DNA from: an uncultured Carboxylicivirga sp.
GTDB lineage: Bacteria; Bacteroidota; Bacteroidia; Bacteroidales; Marinilabiliaceae
DNA: 64,000 nucleotides
Direction: 5' to 3'
NCBI GenBank assembly: GCA_947491945.1
Contig: CANLLN010000004.1
Location: forward strand, 124,001-188,000
The notes below the pieces were generated by a model, which was not told the origin of the DNA, ran no database searches, and worked only from the letters and a program-made list of their open reading frames with translations. Below, one piece after another: positions 44,171 through 53,249 of the stretch; the first letter of the stretch is position 1; each line of letters begins with the position of its first letter. The position numbers were made by a program, and so were the translations under genes.

Positions 44171-46972
44171 TTAATATGCTGTTTGTATCAGCTTGCCACT
44201 GGCAGATTGTTTACCGCACTTTAGTTGATAAAAGTAGATGTTGCTTCCGGCAACCGGGCTCCTGAATTTGAAAGTATATTTTGTTTGGGCACTAACAGGA
44301 CCTTCGTATAAGCACTGCAGCAGTTTACCGTTAGCACCATAAATATTTAGTACAGCATAGTCATCTTCCGCCGGTGTGAATTCAATGGTTGTTTGTTCAA
44401 CAAACGGGTTGGGGTAACTCTTTGAAGCGAGTTTTGGCTGAACATTAATATTCAATGTGTCGAACATGATGCACTGGGCAGCTTTATAGGCTACCAAAAA
44501 GGATTGGGGCGCAGGTTTTGCTTGCGTACACAGCTTAAACTGCAAGCTAAATGATTCAGGATATTTGCCAAATCCTTCGATGTTATCAATCTTAAACCCA
44601 TAAAGGCCGGTGGTTGGATCGCTTGAGTTCAATTCCTCCGGCCAGTTTTGGGAGTTGCTTACTTCGCTGACAAAGCCCTCGTCGATACTGATTGTTAAGT
44701 GAGATAAATCGTATTGACAATTGCCATTGGTAATTACCTCTGCAGTGTACACATAGCAGTCGTCATTAGTCAATTCCATGTTTATTCCTATGATGTCTAA
44801 GCAGTTATTTTCACAGGTGGAAGTATCTGGAGTTTCACCTTCCGTGCCGTCTTCACCTGATGAGTCCTCGTTTGTACAGCTTAAAATAATAGTATCACTT
44901 GCAGTACAGCCATCTATACTGGTTACCTCCAGGCTTATGGATGCATTTCCTTCGCCTGATGAATACAAGAGCTGGTTGTCTGTTTGATTTTGAACCAGCC
45001 AATTGTTAGCGGTTTGGATAGTCCATTGATAGCTTTCAGCATGTTCTGTAATGGCTTGCAGTACATTATCTGTTGAATTACATAGCGGTGCATTAATTGG
45101 GGGCGTTATTTTGACCGATGCTTGCCTTACGGAATCAATTTGAACTGTTTGTGTGAGGTTACAAGCAATTGCATCTTCAATACTAACAGTATACTCGCCC
45201 GGCTCAAGGTTATTTCGCACCAAACCTGTATAGCCATCGGACCAAATGGCCACATATGGTTCATTGCCTTCAGAGGGTGTTATTGTTACAGAACCGTACG
45301 GCTGCTCGCAGTTGGGCTGAACAATATCAATGTTCGCTTTTAAAACTGCATCGGGACGCTCAATCGTAACATTTTGGGTAATACTACATTCATTGGCATC
45401 GATTACAGTAAACTCATAGTCGCCTTCTTTATCAGTAGTCAGTTGATCATCGGGCAGCAGCTCACCCTTATAGTAAATGTCATAAGGAGGTGTTCCCCCA
45501 TTGGCGTTAATGATTATTAGCATTGTAGAATCCTCTGATTCGCAGCTTTGGCGTCTTACAGCGGCATTCAGTGTAATCGCTTCGGGCTCACTGATTCTGA
45601 TATACTTTTTGTTGGAGCAGCCCACGCTGTCGGTAACGGTTACCGGATAGTAGTTGGGGGGCAGATTGGTAACAGTGCTTGTGGTATCACCGGTAATCCA
45701 TTGAATATCGTAGGGCGGTGTTCCGTTATTAATTTCGATACTGATGGATCCCGTACTATCGCCATGGCATAATGGGTTATTAACTGCGGCAGTGATATTC
45801 AGCTTTTTGAGTGTGACATATGCCCTTTCGGACTGAGCGCATCCATTGGCGTCGGTAACGGTTATCGTGTGTCCGCCGCTGCTTAGGTCGTTTGCAGTGG
45901 CTGTTGTATCACCATTATTCCAAAGATAAGTGTAAGGAGCAAGGCCGCCACTGACAGTGGCTGTAAGGGTTCCCTGACCTTCCTCATGGCATTCCAAAAC
46001 TGCGTTATCAATGTTGATGGAGAGATCCGATTCTTCCTTAACGCGGAATGCGTAGCTTTTTGCACAAGCCAGTGCATCCTCAACGGTCACGGTGTATAGG
46101 CCACCCTTCAGCTTATCAACAGTGGCGGTGGTGTGTCCCGTATTCCAGCTGTATTTATACGGCGGCAGTCCACCTGTTACTTCGATATGAATGGCTCCGT
46201 CTGAAAAGCCACAGTTGGAATTTGTGATTGTAGAATTGACTTTAATGCTTTCCGGCTCTGTAAGTGCAGCACTCAAAGTGAGGTTTTCTCCATTGGCATC
46301 ACTGATGTACACTTCATATTCGCCTGCGGGTAAGTTAGCGATATCCTCTGTAGTAAAGCCATTGTTCCATAGGAAGCTATAGGGGGGTATGCCGCCTCTA
46401 ACCGATACATCAATGCTTCCATTATCCTCGCCATAGCAAGTGATGGGATGCACTTCGATGGTAGCATCCAGTGCTTGTGAATCAATCAGAATGCTGTCGG
46501 TAAAGATGCATGTACCTGTTTTGTAGGCCACAGTAAAATAATTGTTTTTTATCTCTTCCATACAATCTTTATCATCGCTGCATATCGTATAGTTGAGAAT
46601 AAACGAATCGGCTTTCCCATCCTCGCCAAAGTTAGGGATATCATCCACCTTTAGCCCATAAATGCCGGTGGTGGGGTCCGCACTATTGAGGCTCATTGCC
46701 CAGTTTTCAGAATTTGTTGCTTCTGCAACAGTGCCGCAGGGTGCTTCAACGGTCAAGTGGGAGAGGGCCTGTCCGCATTGCTGTGCCGATACCTTTAATT
46801 CGATGTGCAGGCATAAATCCTCCTCGATTAACTCAACTATCTCTGTATTGAAGCAATCGTTACACTTTCCCTTGTTGTCTTGTGATAGTCCCTTAAGGGG
46901 CATAAGCATAATGCTTAAGAGGAAACAAGATGCCCATAGCTTATTGGCCATTTTAGGGTAAAATAATTTCAT
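44171..46972 (-). CDS. T9SS-secreted protein with SprB repeats
   Basis: 933 residues: signal peptide (about 1-30, ending KGLSQ), an N-terminal Cys-containing beta domain (about 37-165), six SprB-type repeats (about 168-610; core NPLCHGDSTGSISIEINNGT, PPYDIQW, TVTDSVGC), one Ig-like unit (about 615-690), an acidic linker, a C-terminal domain (about 718-845) that is a second copy of the N-terminal one, and a type A T9SS sorting domain (SYPNPFVEQTTIEFTPAEDD, ending KLIQTAY). SprB repeats are known from the gliding adhesin of Flavobacterium johnsoniae, here in a much shorter protein. Surface adhesin or matrix role is inferred. The next gene upstream is separate. Start at 46972; an internal Met at residue 8 is an alternative. 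Confidence 0.92.
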   Translation of the reverse strand: MKLFYPKMANKLWASCFLLSIMLMPLKGLSQDNKGKCNDCFNTEIVELIEEDLCLHIELKVSAQQCGQALSHLTVEAPCGTVAEATNSENWAMSLNSADPTTGIYGLKVDDIPNFGEDGKADSFILNYTICSDDKDCMEEIKNNYFTVAYKTGTCIFTDSILIDSQALDATIEVHPITCYGEDNGSIDVSVRGGIPPYSFLWNNGFTTEDIANLPAGEYEVYISDANGENLTLSAALTEPESIKVNSTITNSNCGFSDGAIHIEVTGGLPPYKYSWNTGHTTATVDKLKGGLYTVTVEDALACAKSYAFRVKEESDLSINIDNAVLECHEEGQGTLTATVSGGLAPYTYLWNNGDTTATANDLSSGGHTITVTDANGCAQSERAYVTLKKLNITAAVNNPLCHGDSTGSISIEINNGTPPYDIQWITGDTTSTVTNLPPNYYPVTVTDSVGCSNKKYIRISEPEAITLNAAVRRQSCESEDSTMLIIINANGGTPPYDIYYKGELLPDDQLTTDKEGDYEFTVIDANECSITQNVTIERPDAVLKANIDIVQPNCEQPYGSVTITPSEGNEPYVAIWSDGYTGLVRNNLEPGEYTVSIEDAIACNLTQTVQIDSVRQASVKITPPINAPLCNSTDNVLQAITEHAESYQWTIQTANNWLVQNQTDNQLLYSSGEGNASISLEVTSIDGCTASDTIILSCTNEDSSGEDGTEGETPDTSTCENNCLDIIGINMELTNDDCYVYTAEVITNGNCQYDLSHLTISIDEGFVSEVSNSQNWPEELNSSDPTTGLYGFKIDNIEGFGKYPESFSLQFKLCTQAKPAPQSFLVAYKAAQCIMFDTLNINVQPKLASKSYPNPFVEQTTIEFTPAEDDYAVLNIYGANGKLLQCLYEGPVSAQTKYTFKFRSPVAGSNIYFYQLKCGKQSASGKLIQTAY

Positions 46973-47067
46973 AACTAACGTGTTTGAGTGTAAGATTTAT
47001 ACTCTTTTGTCAGCATAAATGTTACACCGGTCAAAAAATCTTTTCACAAACAGCGTTCAAAACAGAT

Positions 47068-47107
47068 AAAAAAACGGCCACCGATCATTCGGCAGCCGCA
47101 CATATTA
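47068..47107 (-). terminator. Terminator, copy 1 of a duplicated 40-nt element
   Basis: An A7 run followed by a hairpin (CGGC / GCCG with inner CCGA / TCGG, tetraloop TCAT), so on the minus strand the hairpin precedes U7. It follows the downstream transglutaminase-like gene. The 40 nt recur at 51307-51346 with one mismatch. Confidence 0.75.
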
Positions 47108-47146
47108 TACATTATTTGCTTTTTATTAATGAGTAATCAGTATCGA

Positions 47147-49294
47147 TTACAGCTTTTTTAATAATACTTTGCGTTCGCTGAAATTTGCCGCAGCATTCAA
47201 GAATTCAACATAGCTAGGCCATGTTTCAGCATTGTCGTAAATATGATTGTAATATTTATTGGAGGTAACAATGAGTTGATCTCCTTCTTTCTTGGCAGTG
47301 CTAACAAAGCCCCCTTGTGCGTTCTCAATATTGGTGTTTAACTGATCGATACCTTGCACAGTATAGCCTTTGGGGATAGTAACCCGAATGGTGTAGGAAT
47401 AGGCGCGAGGGCTGTATTGGTAGATGCCTTGTTGTCGGTCTAATTCTTCTTTTTCGATTTTCGTTTGCTTTTGAATCAACTTTCCAATCTCTACCATATA
47501 ATTGCGTCCGGCTTTTTTCACCAATTCTGAGGTTTGAAATGTATATTGATATTTCATCTCAGGCAGGGTATCAAAGCGGCCACTCTGGATAAGTTTAAAG
47601 TTCGATACAGTATCAATTTTCAAATCGAAACTATTGTCAGTGATTGATTTCAGTGTTTTATTGCGGTACTGTTCCTTCGTTTTAAGATAGGATTCACGAA
47701 GCCCTAGTAATTTCTTTTTCAACCAAAGAGTACCCTCAAAATTCTGTTGCATTTTAAACTTCGAACTTTCTTCTTCTTTATAATCGTATATGTCTAGAAG
47801 TGTATGTTGCGCATAGTTCTTTTGGTAACCGTTTAAGGTGCTGTGCATACTAATGGAGGCCGACTTAAGATCTTCACTTAGGGTAACATCTAAGGTGTTG
47901 ACTTCCTTATTATCATCCTTACTTATTACCGGTAAGGAAATTTTCTCCAATTTCCAATCCTTTGAGAGTGCATTGCCATCCAGTATGTAGGCTTCTGTTC
48001 CCATCAAATCAGCATCAAAATCTCCAGGGATACGATAATTATCGACAGGCGACAGGTATAGATATTCACCATTTTCTTTAATGCGGAATAAAAATTTCAG
48101 TTCCTGTTCCAACAATAAGTCATCAATTGATGCAATGTCTCTTGGTACTGCAATTACAATATCATGGGGTATGTCTTGAGCATCAAGAAACGTAGCAAAA
48201 CGATCGAAGCTCTGAAATGCATTGTCTTTGTACATCGCCAGGTTTTGATTCCATGTATCTTTATCAGCAATGGTTCTTACTTCGTCCCAGTTAAGCTCCT
48301 CGTTACGGCGATAGTAGAAGGCTGCTTTTGCCTTATCCATGCCGCTTGCCTTTTTATCCACATTTTTCTTAACATACTTGCTCATCTTAGAGATGTCAGT
48401 TGATACGTTGATGAAGATGTAGCTAAGGAAGTCTAAAAGTTCCTTTTCAGATACTTGACTTTTCACTTCTCCTGGTTCGCCTAAGAAAACATCGTTTTGC
48501 CTTACTGCCTTGCCTGATGCATAAGCTGCCCTGAATTTGATAGTAGGTAATTCGCGGTAAGGATAAAACCATCTGGTGGCTTTAACGCCTTCTCGATTTT
48601 TATCAACCAGGTAGTAGGTGATCTCATCTGTTTCCTCATCCACCTGTTTTTGCAACTGGGGTGCTCCGTTAACTGCATTCATTGAGATAAAACAGCGGCG
48701 TTGGGCTTTAAACTCAAGGCGCTGTTCAACTACAGGGTATTCTTGTGGCAGGTCGTATTGTACGGGGCGGAAATAGTACATGTTGGAGTTAAGCGGAAGA
48801 GTTTCCTCCTCACAAATGTAATAATCAAGAATATCGCCTACTTCAAGGTTGGGTATGGCCAGTTTTTTATAGGCCCGGGTTGAGCCACCCTTGTTCATTT
48901 CCATTTCAACAGCCGTCGATTGGTCAATAATGATTTCACGACCGTCCGGCTTTACAAGTTTAAAGCCCGTATAAACCGATAAGGCGCGTCGCTCAGAAGG
49001 GAAACTGATTTCTGAATATTCTTTTATTGCATTTTTATCGTTGAGTTTAATTCGAATATGATAATAGTTGTTGGTTTGTAGTTCTTTTATAATGGCAGGT
49101 TTGCGGTACTCAAAGCGGTTGAGCTGCGCTAGAATGACAGCTGAGCTGCTACTCCATTTGGCAGGTACGTTAGTGTTTGAAAAAGCAGTATTAGCAGAGC
49201 TCCACATTTCCGTTTTTATTTCCTCATATTTTTCACCGGCACTAAGCAGCTGGAAGGAGGCAACTAAGAATGTAATTATTAATTTAATTTTCAT
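47147..49294 (-). CDS. DUF3857/transglutaminase-like protein lacking the catalytic Cys
   Basis: Start ATG at 49292-49294 (MKIKLIITFLVASFQLLSAG) gives a signal peptide and 715 residues; a longer frame upstream overlaps the previous gene and is rejected. The N-terminal DUF3857-like part (about 60-230; YKKLAIPNLEVGDILDYYIC) is followed by a region matching the transglutaminase-like domain in layout, but where the partner gene has NRYGDCKGMA this protein reads DNAFQSFDRFATFLDAQDIP, so the Cys is absent; the His motif is also not evident. A C-terminal DUF3858-like beta region follows (YTIRVTIPKGYTVQGIDQLN). Probably periplasmic, non-enzymatic or regulatory relative of its neighbour. It starts 10 nt after the upstream gene's stop, so they form an operon. 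Confidence 0.85.
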   Translation of the reverse strand: MKIKLIITFLVASFQLLSAGEKYEEIKTEMWSSANTAFSNTNVPAKWSSSSAVILAQLNRFEYRKPAIIKELQTNNYYHIRIKLNDKNAIKEYSEISFPSERRALSVYTGFKLVKPDGREIIIDQSTAVEMEMNKGGSTRAYKKLAIPNLEVGDILDYYICEEETLPLNSNMYYFRPVQYDLPQEYPVVEQRLEFKAQRRCFISMNAVNGAPQLQKQVDEETDEITYYLVDKNREGVKATRWFYPYRELPTIKFRAAYASGKAVRQNDVFLGEPGEVKSQVSEKELLDFLSYIFINVSTDISKMSKYVKKNVDKKASGMDKAKAAFYYRRNEELNWDEVRTIADKDTWNQNLAMYKDNAFQSFDRFATFLDAQDIPHDIVIAVPRDIASIDDLLLEQELKFLFRIKENGEYLYLSPVDNYRIPGDFDADLMGTEAYILDGNALSKDWKLEKISLPVISKDDNKEVNTLDVTLSEDLKSASISMHSTLNGYQKNYAQHTLLDIYDYKEEESSKFKMQQNFEGTLWLKKKLLGLRESYLKTKEQYRNKTLKSITDNSFDLKIDTVSNFKLIQSGRFDTLPEMKYQYTFQTSELVKKAGRNYMVEIGKLIQKQTKIEKEELDRQQGIYQYSPRAYSYTIRVTIPKGYTVQGIDQLNTNIENAQGGFVSTAKKEGDQLIVTSNKYYNHIYDNAETWPSYVEFLNAAANFSERKVLLKKL

Positions 49295-49304
49295 AGTGTT
49301 GTGT

Positions 49305-51206
49305 TTATATTTTTTTGAGAATAATCTGATCTCCATAGAATGTGTTGAGCTTTTCAATAATGGTGTTCCATAACTCAAACTGTTCGGGCAATATTAATCC
49401 ATTATTGATCTTTACTTCGTTGGTGTAAGTAATGGTGTTACCATTTGATTTCATATGTACGTTAACCATTATTTCACCATCGCTAAACGACACAGCTTCC
49501 GGCAGATAACTTAGTTTATAACCTTTGGGTATTGATACGGTCTTCAGTGTTTTTGACATGACCTTCTTTCCAAACGCATAGGCGCTTTTGCGCTCTTTGT
49601 CTATTTTGGCACCGCTTAAGCGTTTATCCCAGTCCAGCTCAATAAATAATTCACCATCAAACTCACTGATTCGATTGGTAATATTGTAATTGTATTTGAG
49701 TTCTAAGGGCTTATCCCTGTTTGAATCAGGCGCGTTAAGTACTTGCACCTTATCTTCATTGTTTGATTCAGACACTGACAAGTAATTAAATAAATCATTT
49801 TTATCTTCCACCTTAGTGTTGTTGGATAGATAAAGGATATTTTTCTTTGTTTCACCCTTAACAAGCAAGGAACCTTCACCAACCAGGTTATTATTTTCAA
49901 TTTGTATGTTTTCGGTGCGAAGCAACAGGTTGTCTTCTGCCGTGTGAGTAGGAACGTGTTTGCGGATATATGTATCGCCATTTTCAATGAGCATTTCTTT
50001 GCCCTGAATTCGTTCCGCATTTTTACCTAGCCCAATATATTTTTCGGTAGCATCCAGTACAAACATTTTATCATTAGTAAAGGCTGTGCAAACCATATGG
50101 TTGTCAACACACAATGAGGGTAAGTCGTAGTTATAGGGTATTTTACTGGTTCCTATCCACGTCAAACGGGCATCGATTCCCGCTACTTTGAGCATTGATT
50201 TAGTTAGTATGGCCATACCTTTACAGTCGCCGTAGCGGTTATTGTAAACATTTTGAGGAGCATCCGGCTTAAATCCAGCTATACCCTCTTCAAAAGCAAT
50301 GTATTTAATATGCTCTTGCACCCAATAGTAGATCTTTTTAATTTTCTCCTCATTACTTTTAGCACCTGCGGTTAGCTGATTTACCAATTCTGCGTATGGG
50401 GAGTTATCCACTTTTACCTTTTGAGCCAGACTATTGTACCAGTTGTATAAATCGTCAACAGTACTGATTACCGTTTTTTTACTTCCATTGGCTGTGTAGC
50501 TTTTGCTAAGAACTATAATGTGAGGGGCATGATACAAAATACCGCGAGAATTGTCTTCATCTTCAAGTTTTTTTAATTGCTCACAGCTGAAATTCACTAG
50601 CGTCACCCCTTCTTTTTTTTCCTCAGTGCGCGTGATGCTATAGCCTTCGAAATTCATTTCTACCAGTTCAACATCTACTCCATCGGGAATGTGAAAAGAG
50701 ATATTACGTTTGTGCACCGGTTCTGTATCTTGCAAAAATACTTTAGTGAGATACTTGGGATCTTTATAAAGGCAGGTCGATCGAAAGGTTACTTCAGTAG
50801 ATTCATATAGCATATCAAAGTTATAATGAGCCACTTTGGCATCTGAGTAAAAAATACCATCCACTTCGTAGTTACCATATATTTTATCATATTTTAGTTT
50901 GCCACGCCCCGATGTGTATCTGGCTGAGCCATGTGTTAGGTCAACATTATCATTGTAATACACATTTTTGTAATACTTAATGTTGCTTTCGAGCGAGATG
51001 AGGTCAGTTTTTTCTTTTTCTTCCACCTGTAAGCCCTGGGCATTTACCCTAAACGTGTACTGCGAATTATACGCTGATGAAGCAATAATGGCATTCGGGA
51101 AGAGTTGTTTTAGCTTTTCAGCCTTTTCTGGATTCGTGTATTTTTTTTGCGCAAATGCGCTTATGTGCATGACCAATAGTGTCAGCATCGCTATGTTCTT
51201 AATCAT
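49305..51206 (-). CDS. DUF3857 and transglutaminase-like domain protein
   Basis: 633 residues with signal peptide (MIKNIAMLTLLVMHISAFAQ), a DUF3857 domain (about 45-240), and a transglutaminase-like core (about 265-420). The catalytic Cys is in NRYGDCKGMAILTKSMLKVA, His in CVDNHMVCTAF and Asp in MFVLDATEKYIGLG, in the usual Cys-His-Asp order. A C-terminal DUF3858-type region follows. Such proteins are exported and widespread in Bacteroidota; substrates are unknown (possibly peptide or polyamine transfer or hydrolysis). First gene of a two-gene unit with the Cys-less paralogue. Both are bracketed by the duplicated terminator. Confidence 0.9.
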   Translation of the reverse strand: MIKNIAMLTLLVMHISAFAQKKYTNPEKAEKLKQLFPNAIIASSAYNSQYTFRVNAQGLQVEEKEKTDLISLESNIKYYKNVYYNDNVDLTHGSARYTSGRGKLKYDKIYGNYEVDGIFYSDAKVAHYNFDMLYESTEVTFRSTCLYKDPKYLTKVFLQDTEPVHKRNISFHIPDGVDVELVEMNFEGYSITRTEEKKEGVTLVNFSCEQLKKLEDEDNSRGILYHAPHIIVLSKSYTANGSKKTVISTVDDLYNWYNSLAQKVKVDNSPYAELVNQLTAGAKSNEEKIKKIYYWVQEHIKYIAFEEGIAGFKPDAPQNVYNNRYGDCKGMAILTKSMLKVAGIDARLTWIGTSKIPYNYDLPSLCVDNHMVCTAFTNDKMFVLDATEKYIGLGKNAERIQGKEMLIENGDTYIRKHVPTHTAEDNLLLRTENIQIENNNLVGEGSLLVKGETKKNILYLSNNTKVEDKNDLFNYLSVSESNNEDKVQVLNAPDSNRDKPLELKYNYNITNRISEFDGELFIELDWDKRLSGAKIDKERKSAYAFGKKVMSKTLKTVSIPKGYKLSYLPEAVSFSDGEIMVNVHMKSNGNTITYTNEVKINNGLILPEQFELWNTIIEKLNTFYGDQIILKKI

Positions 51207-51306
51207 TTGGATGTAGGTGTTATTTTTTTGTTAGATGTAGTACGGGGTAGAATAGATTATGTTACATTTTAATGTGTTGTAATTAGTATGTATACTGCAT
51301 TACCAA

Positions 51307-51346
51307 AAAAAAACGGCCACCGATCATTCGGCAGCCGCATATATTA
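51307..51346 (-). terminator. Terminator, copy 2 of a duplicated 40-nt element
   Basis: Same hairpin and A tract as at 47068-47107 (39 of 40 positions identical; T instead of C at 51340). It follows the ftcD stop codon at 51370 on the minus strand. Confidence 0.75.
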
Positions 51347-51369
51347 AACAAATAACTATCAGCCAGTGG

Positions 51370-53058
51370 TTATATTTTCCCATTGACAATCTCCAGTATG
51401 TCCTTTTCTTCCTGTATGGCTTTGTCCTCAATTGCTTTACCATCTGCCAATACCTTCTCCACATAGGCTTTATCATCCAGCCCGGCGGCGTTGATTTTCA
51501 CGTTCAGGTAAGCCCCCATCACGGCAGAACGGGCACATAAGGCGCCCACGCCGGCATCGCTCACAGAGTTGGGATTACCAATTTCAGCCATGGCTCGTAT
51601 CACTTCAAAACCTTTATAGGCTACTTCCATCACCCGGAAGGGTACCTGGATGGCGTATTTAGTGGCCTCGTCAATGGCTTTTTTGCGGGCTGCCTTCTCC
51701 TCCTCATTTGATTTGGGCAAACCAAAGGCATCCATAATCTTATTAAAAGCATGGGTGTCTTCATCTACCAGGTGTAGCAGTTCTTTTTCAACTGCCATAC
51801 CTTTCTCGGCCCAGTCGCTGAATTCTTCCCAGCGATCGTCCCAGCCGCGTTTGTGTGCCGATAGGTTGGCTACCATGGTGCCCAGGGCAGCACCCAATGA
51901 GCCCACATAAGCTGAGATGGAGCCCCCACCCGGCGCAGGCGATTCCGAAGCCGTCTCGTCAGCAAACGCAGTCAGGTTCATGTCGATTAGCTGCTTCTTA
52001 TCTTCCTTCAGGATGTACTCTATAATTTTCTTGTCCGGATCAAAGGGATATAGCTCGTCCAGTCCCATTGATTTCACTGCAATCTTAATGATCTCACGCT
52101 CCGGAATACCCGTTGAGCGCTCTTGTTTACGCAGGAAGTATCTACCGGCATCCAGCATGGCCTGAAGCGGTACTACACCTACCATCTCGGAACCTGTTAC
52201 CCGGATGCCGCGGGCGTTGGCACGCTCGTACACCGCTTCGTAGGCTTTATGCAAGGATGTAACCGTAATATCGGTCAGGTTCATGGATATTTGTGCCACA
52301 CCGTATTCTTCAATGTACCAGCCAATGCCTTTCACCGATTTCAGCATGCCGGGAATATTCACAGGATTGCCATTTTCGTCTTTTACAATTTTACCGGTTA
52401 CCGGATGTCCTTCGCGCTTCACGCGTCCTCGTTCGCGCACATCAAAGGCAATGGCATTGGCACGGCGTGTTGAGGTGGTGTTCAGGTTTACATTATAGGC
52501 AATCAGGAAGTTACGGGCGCCTACCGCTGTAACGCCCGATTGAGCCACACTTTCGTTCCACTCAGCAGGACCATAATCCGGCTTCCATTCAGCAGTACCA
52601 ATACGCTTGGGAATCGCTTCGTATTCGCCTTCGCGGCAGCTCGCCAGATTTTTCCGTTTTTCTTCTTTGGCGGCAAATTCATAGCAGTAGATGGGGATGT
52701 TCAATTCTTTGCCAATGCGCTCGGCCAGCTTGTGGGCGTACTGCACCGTTTCTTCCATGGTGATGTTAGCCACGGGTACCAGTGGGCATACATCGGTGGC
52801 TCCGAATCGTGGATGGGCGCCTTTATGATGGCGCATGTCAATCAGTTCCTGCGCTTTTTTTACCGCCTGAAAAGCGGCTTCACATACTTCGTTGGGTGTA
52901 CCCACAAGGGTTACTACGGTGCGGTTGGTGGCTTTCCCCGGATCTACATCGATGAGCTTTACGCCGTCTACCTTCTTAATTTCATCGGTAATTTTGTCGA
53001 TGATCGTCATGTCGCATCCTTCAGAGAAGTTAGGAACACATTCGATTAATTGTTGCAT
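51370..53058 (-). CDS. ftcD: Bifunctional glutamate formimidoyltransferase / formimidoyltetrahydrofolate cyclodeaminase
   Basis: Histidine-degradation enzyme: transfers the formimino group from formiminoglutamate to tetrahydrofolate and then deaminates it. The 562 residues comprise the formiminotransferase N- and C-subdomains (about 1-330; MQQLIECVPNFSEGCDMTII, DVDPGKATNRTVVTLVG, HPRFGATDVCPLVPVANITM) and the cyclodeaminase domain (about 350-562; ASESPAPGGGSISAYVGSLG). This is the fused FTCD arrangement. hutI lies 191 nt upstream in the same direction, consistent with a hut cluster. hutH and hutU are not in the window. Confidence 0.95.
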   Translation of the reverse strand: MQQLIECVPNFSEGCDMTIIDKITDEIKKVDGVKLIDVDPGKATNRTVVTLVGTPNEVCEAAFQAVKKAQELIDMRHHKGAHPRFGATDVCPLVPVANITMEETVQYAHKLAERIGKELNIPIYCYEFAAKEEKRKNLASCREGEYEAIPKRIGTAEWKPDYGPAEWNESVAQSGVTAVGARNFLIAYNVNLNTTSTRRANAIAFDVRERGRVKREGHPVTGKIVKDENGNPVNIPGMLKSVKGIGWYIEEYGVAQISMNLTDITVTSLHKAYEAVYERANARGIRVTGSEMVGVVPLQAMLDAGRYFLRKQERSTGIPEREIIKIAVKSMGLDELYPFDPDKKIIEYILKEDKKQLIDMNLTAFADETASESPAPGGGSISAYVGSLGAALGTMVANLSAHKRGWDDRWEEFSDWAEKGMAVEKELLHLVDEDTHAFNKIMDAFGLPKSNEEEKAARKKAIDEATKYAIQVPFRVMEVAYKGFEVIRAMAEIGNPNSVSDAGVGALCARSAVMGAYLNVKINAAGLDDKAYVEKVLADGKAIEDKAIQEEKDILEIVNGKI

Positions 53059-53249
53059 GGTATTTAGTTTTTCGTTGATTTTATATTTAGTGCGCCGTTC
53101 GTTGTGCCAAGTGTATTTTATTTAATTTAGTTGTTAGTTGAGAGGCCAATGTTTCAATAGGTCTTAGCTCTTATGACTTTTATCTTCTTTTATTACTCCG
53201 AAGATTGCGGTTCTAAGTCGTGATGTAAAAAGCCGTTAGGCAACAACTA

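Noticed and set aside
49295-49378. N-terminal extension of the Cys-less transglutaminase-like protein
   Set aside because: It would overlap the end of the upstream gene and lacks a signal peptide; ATG 49294 gives a perfect one.
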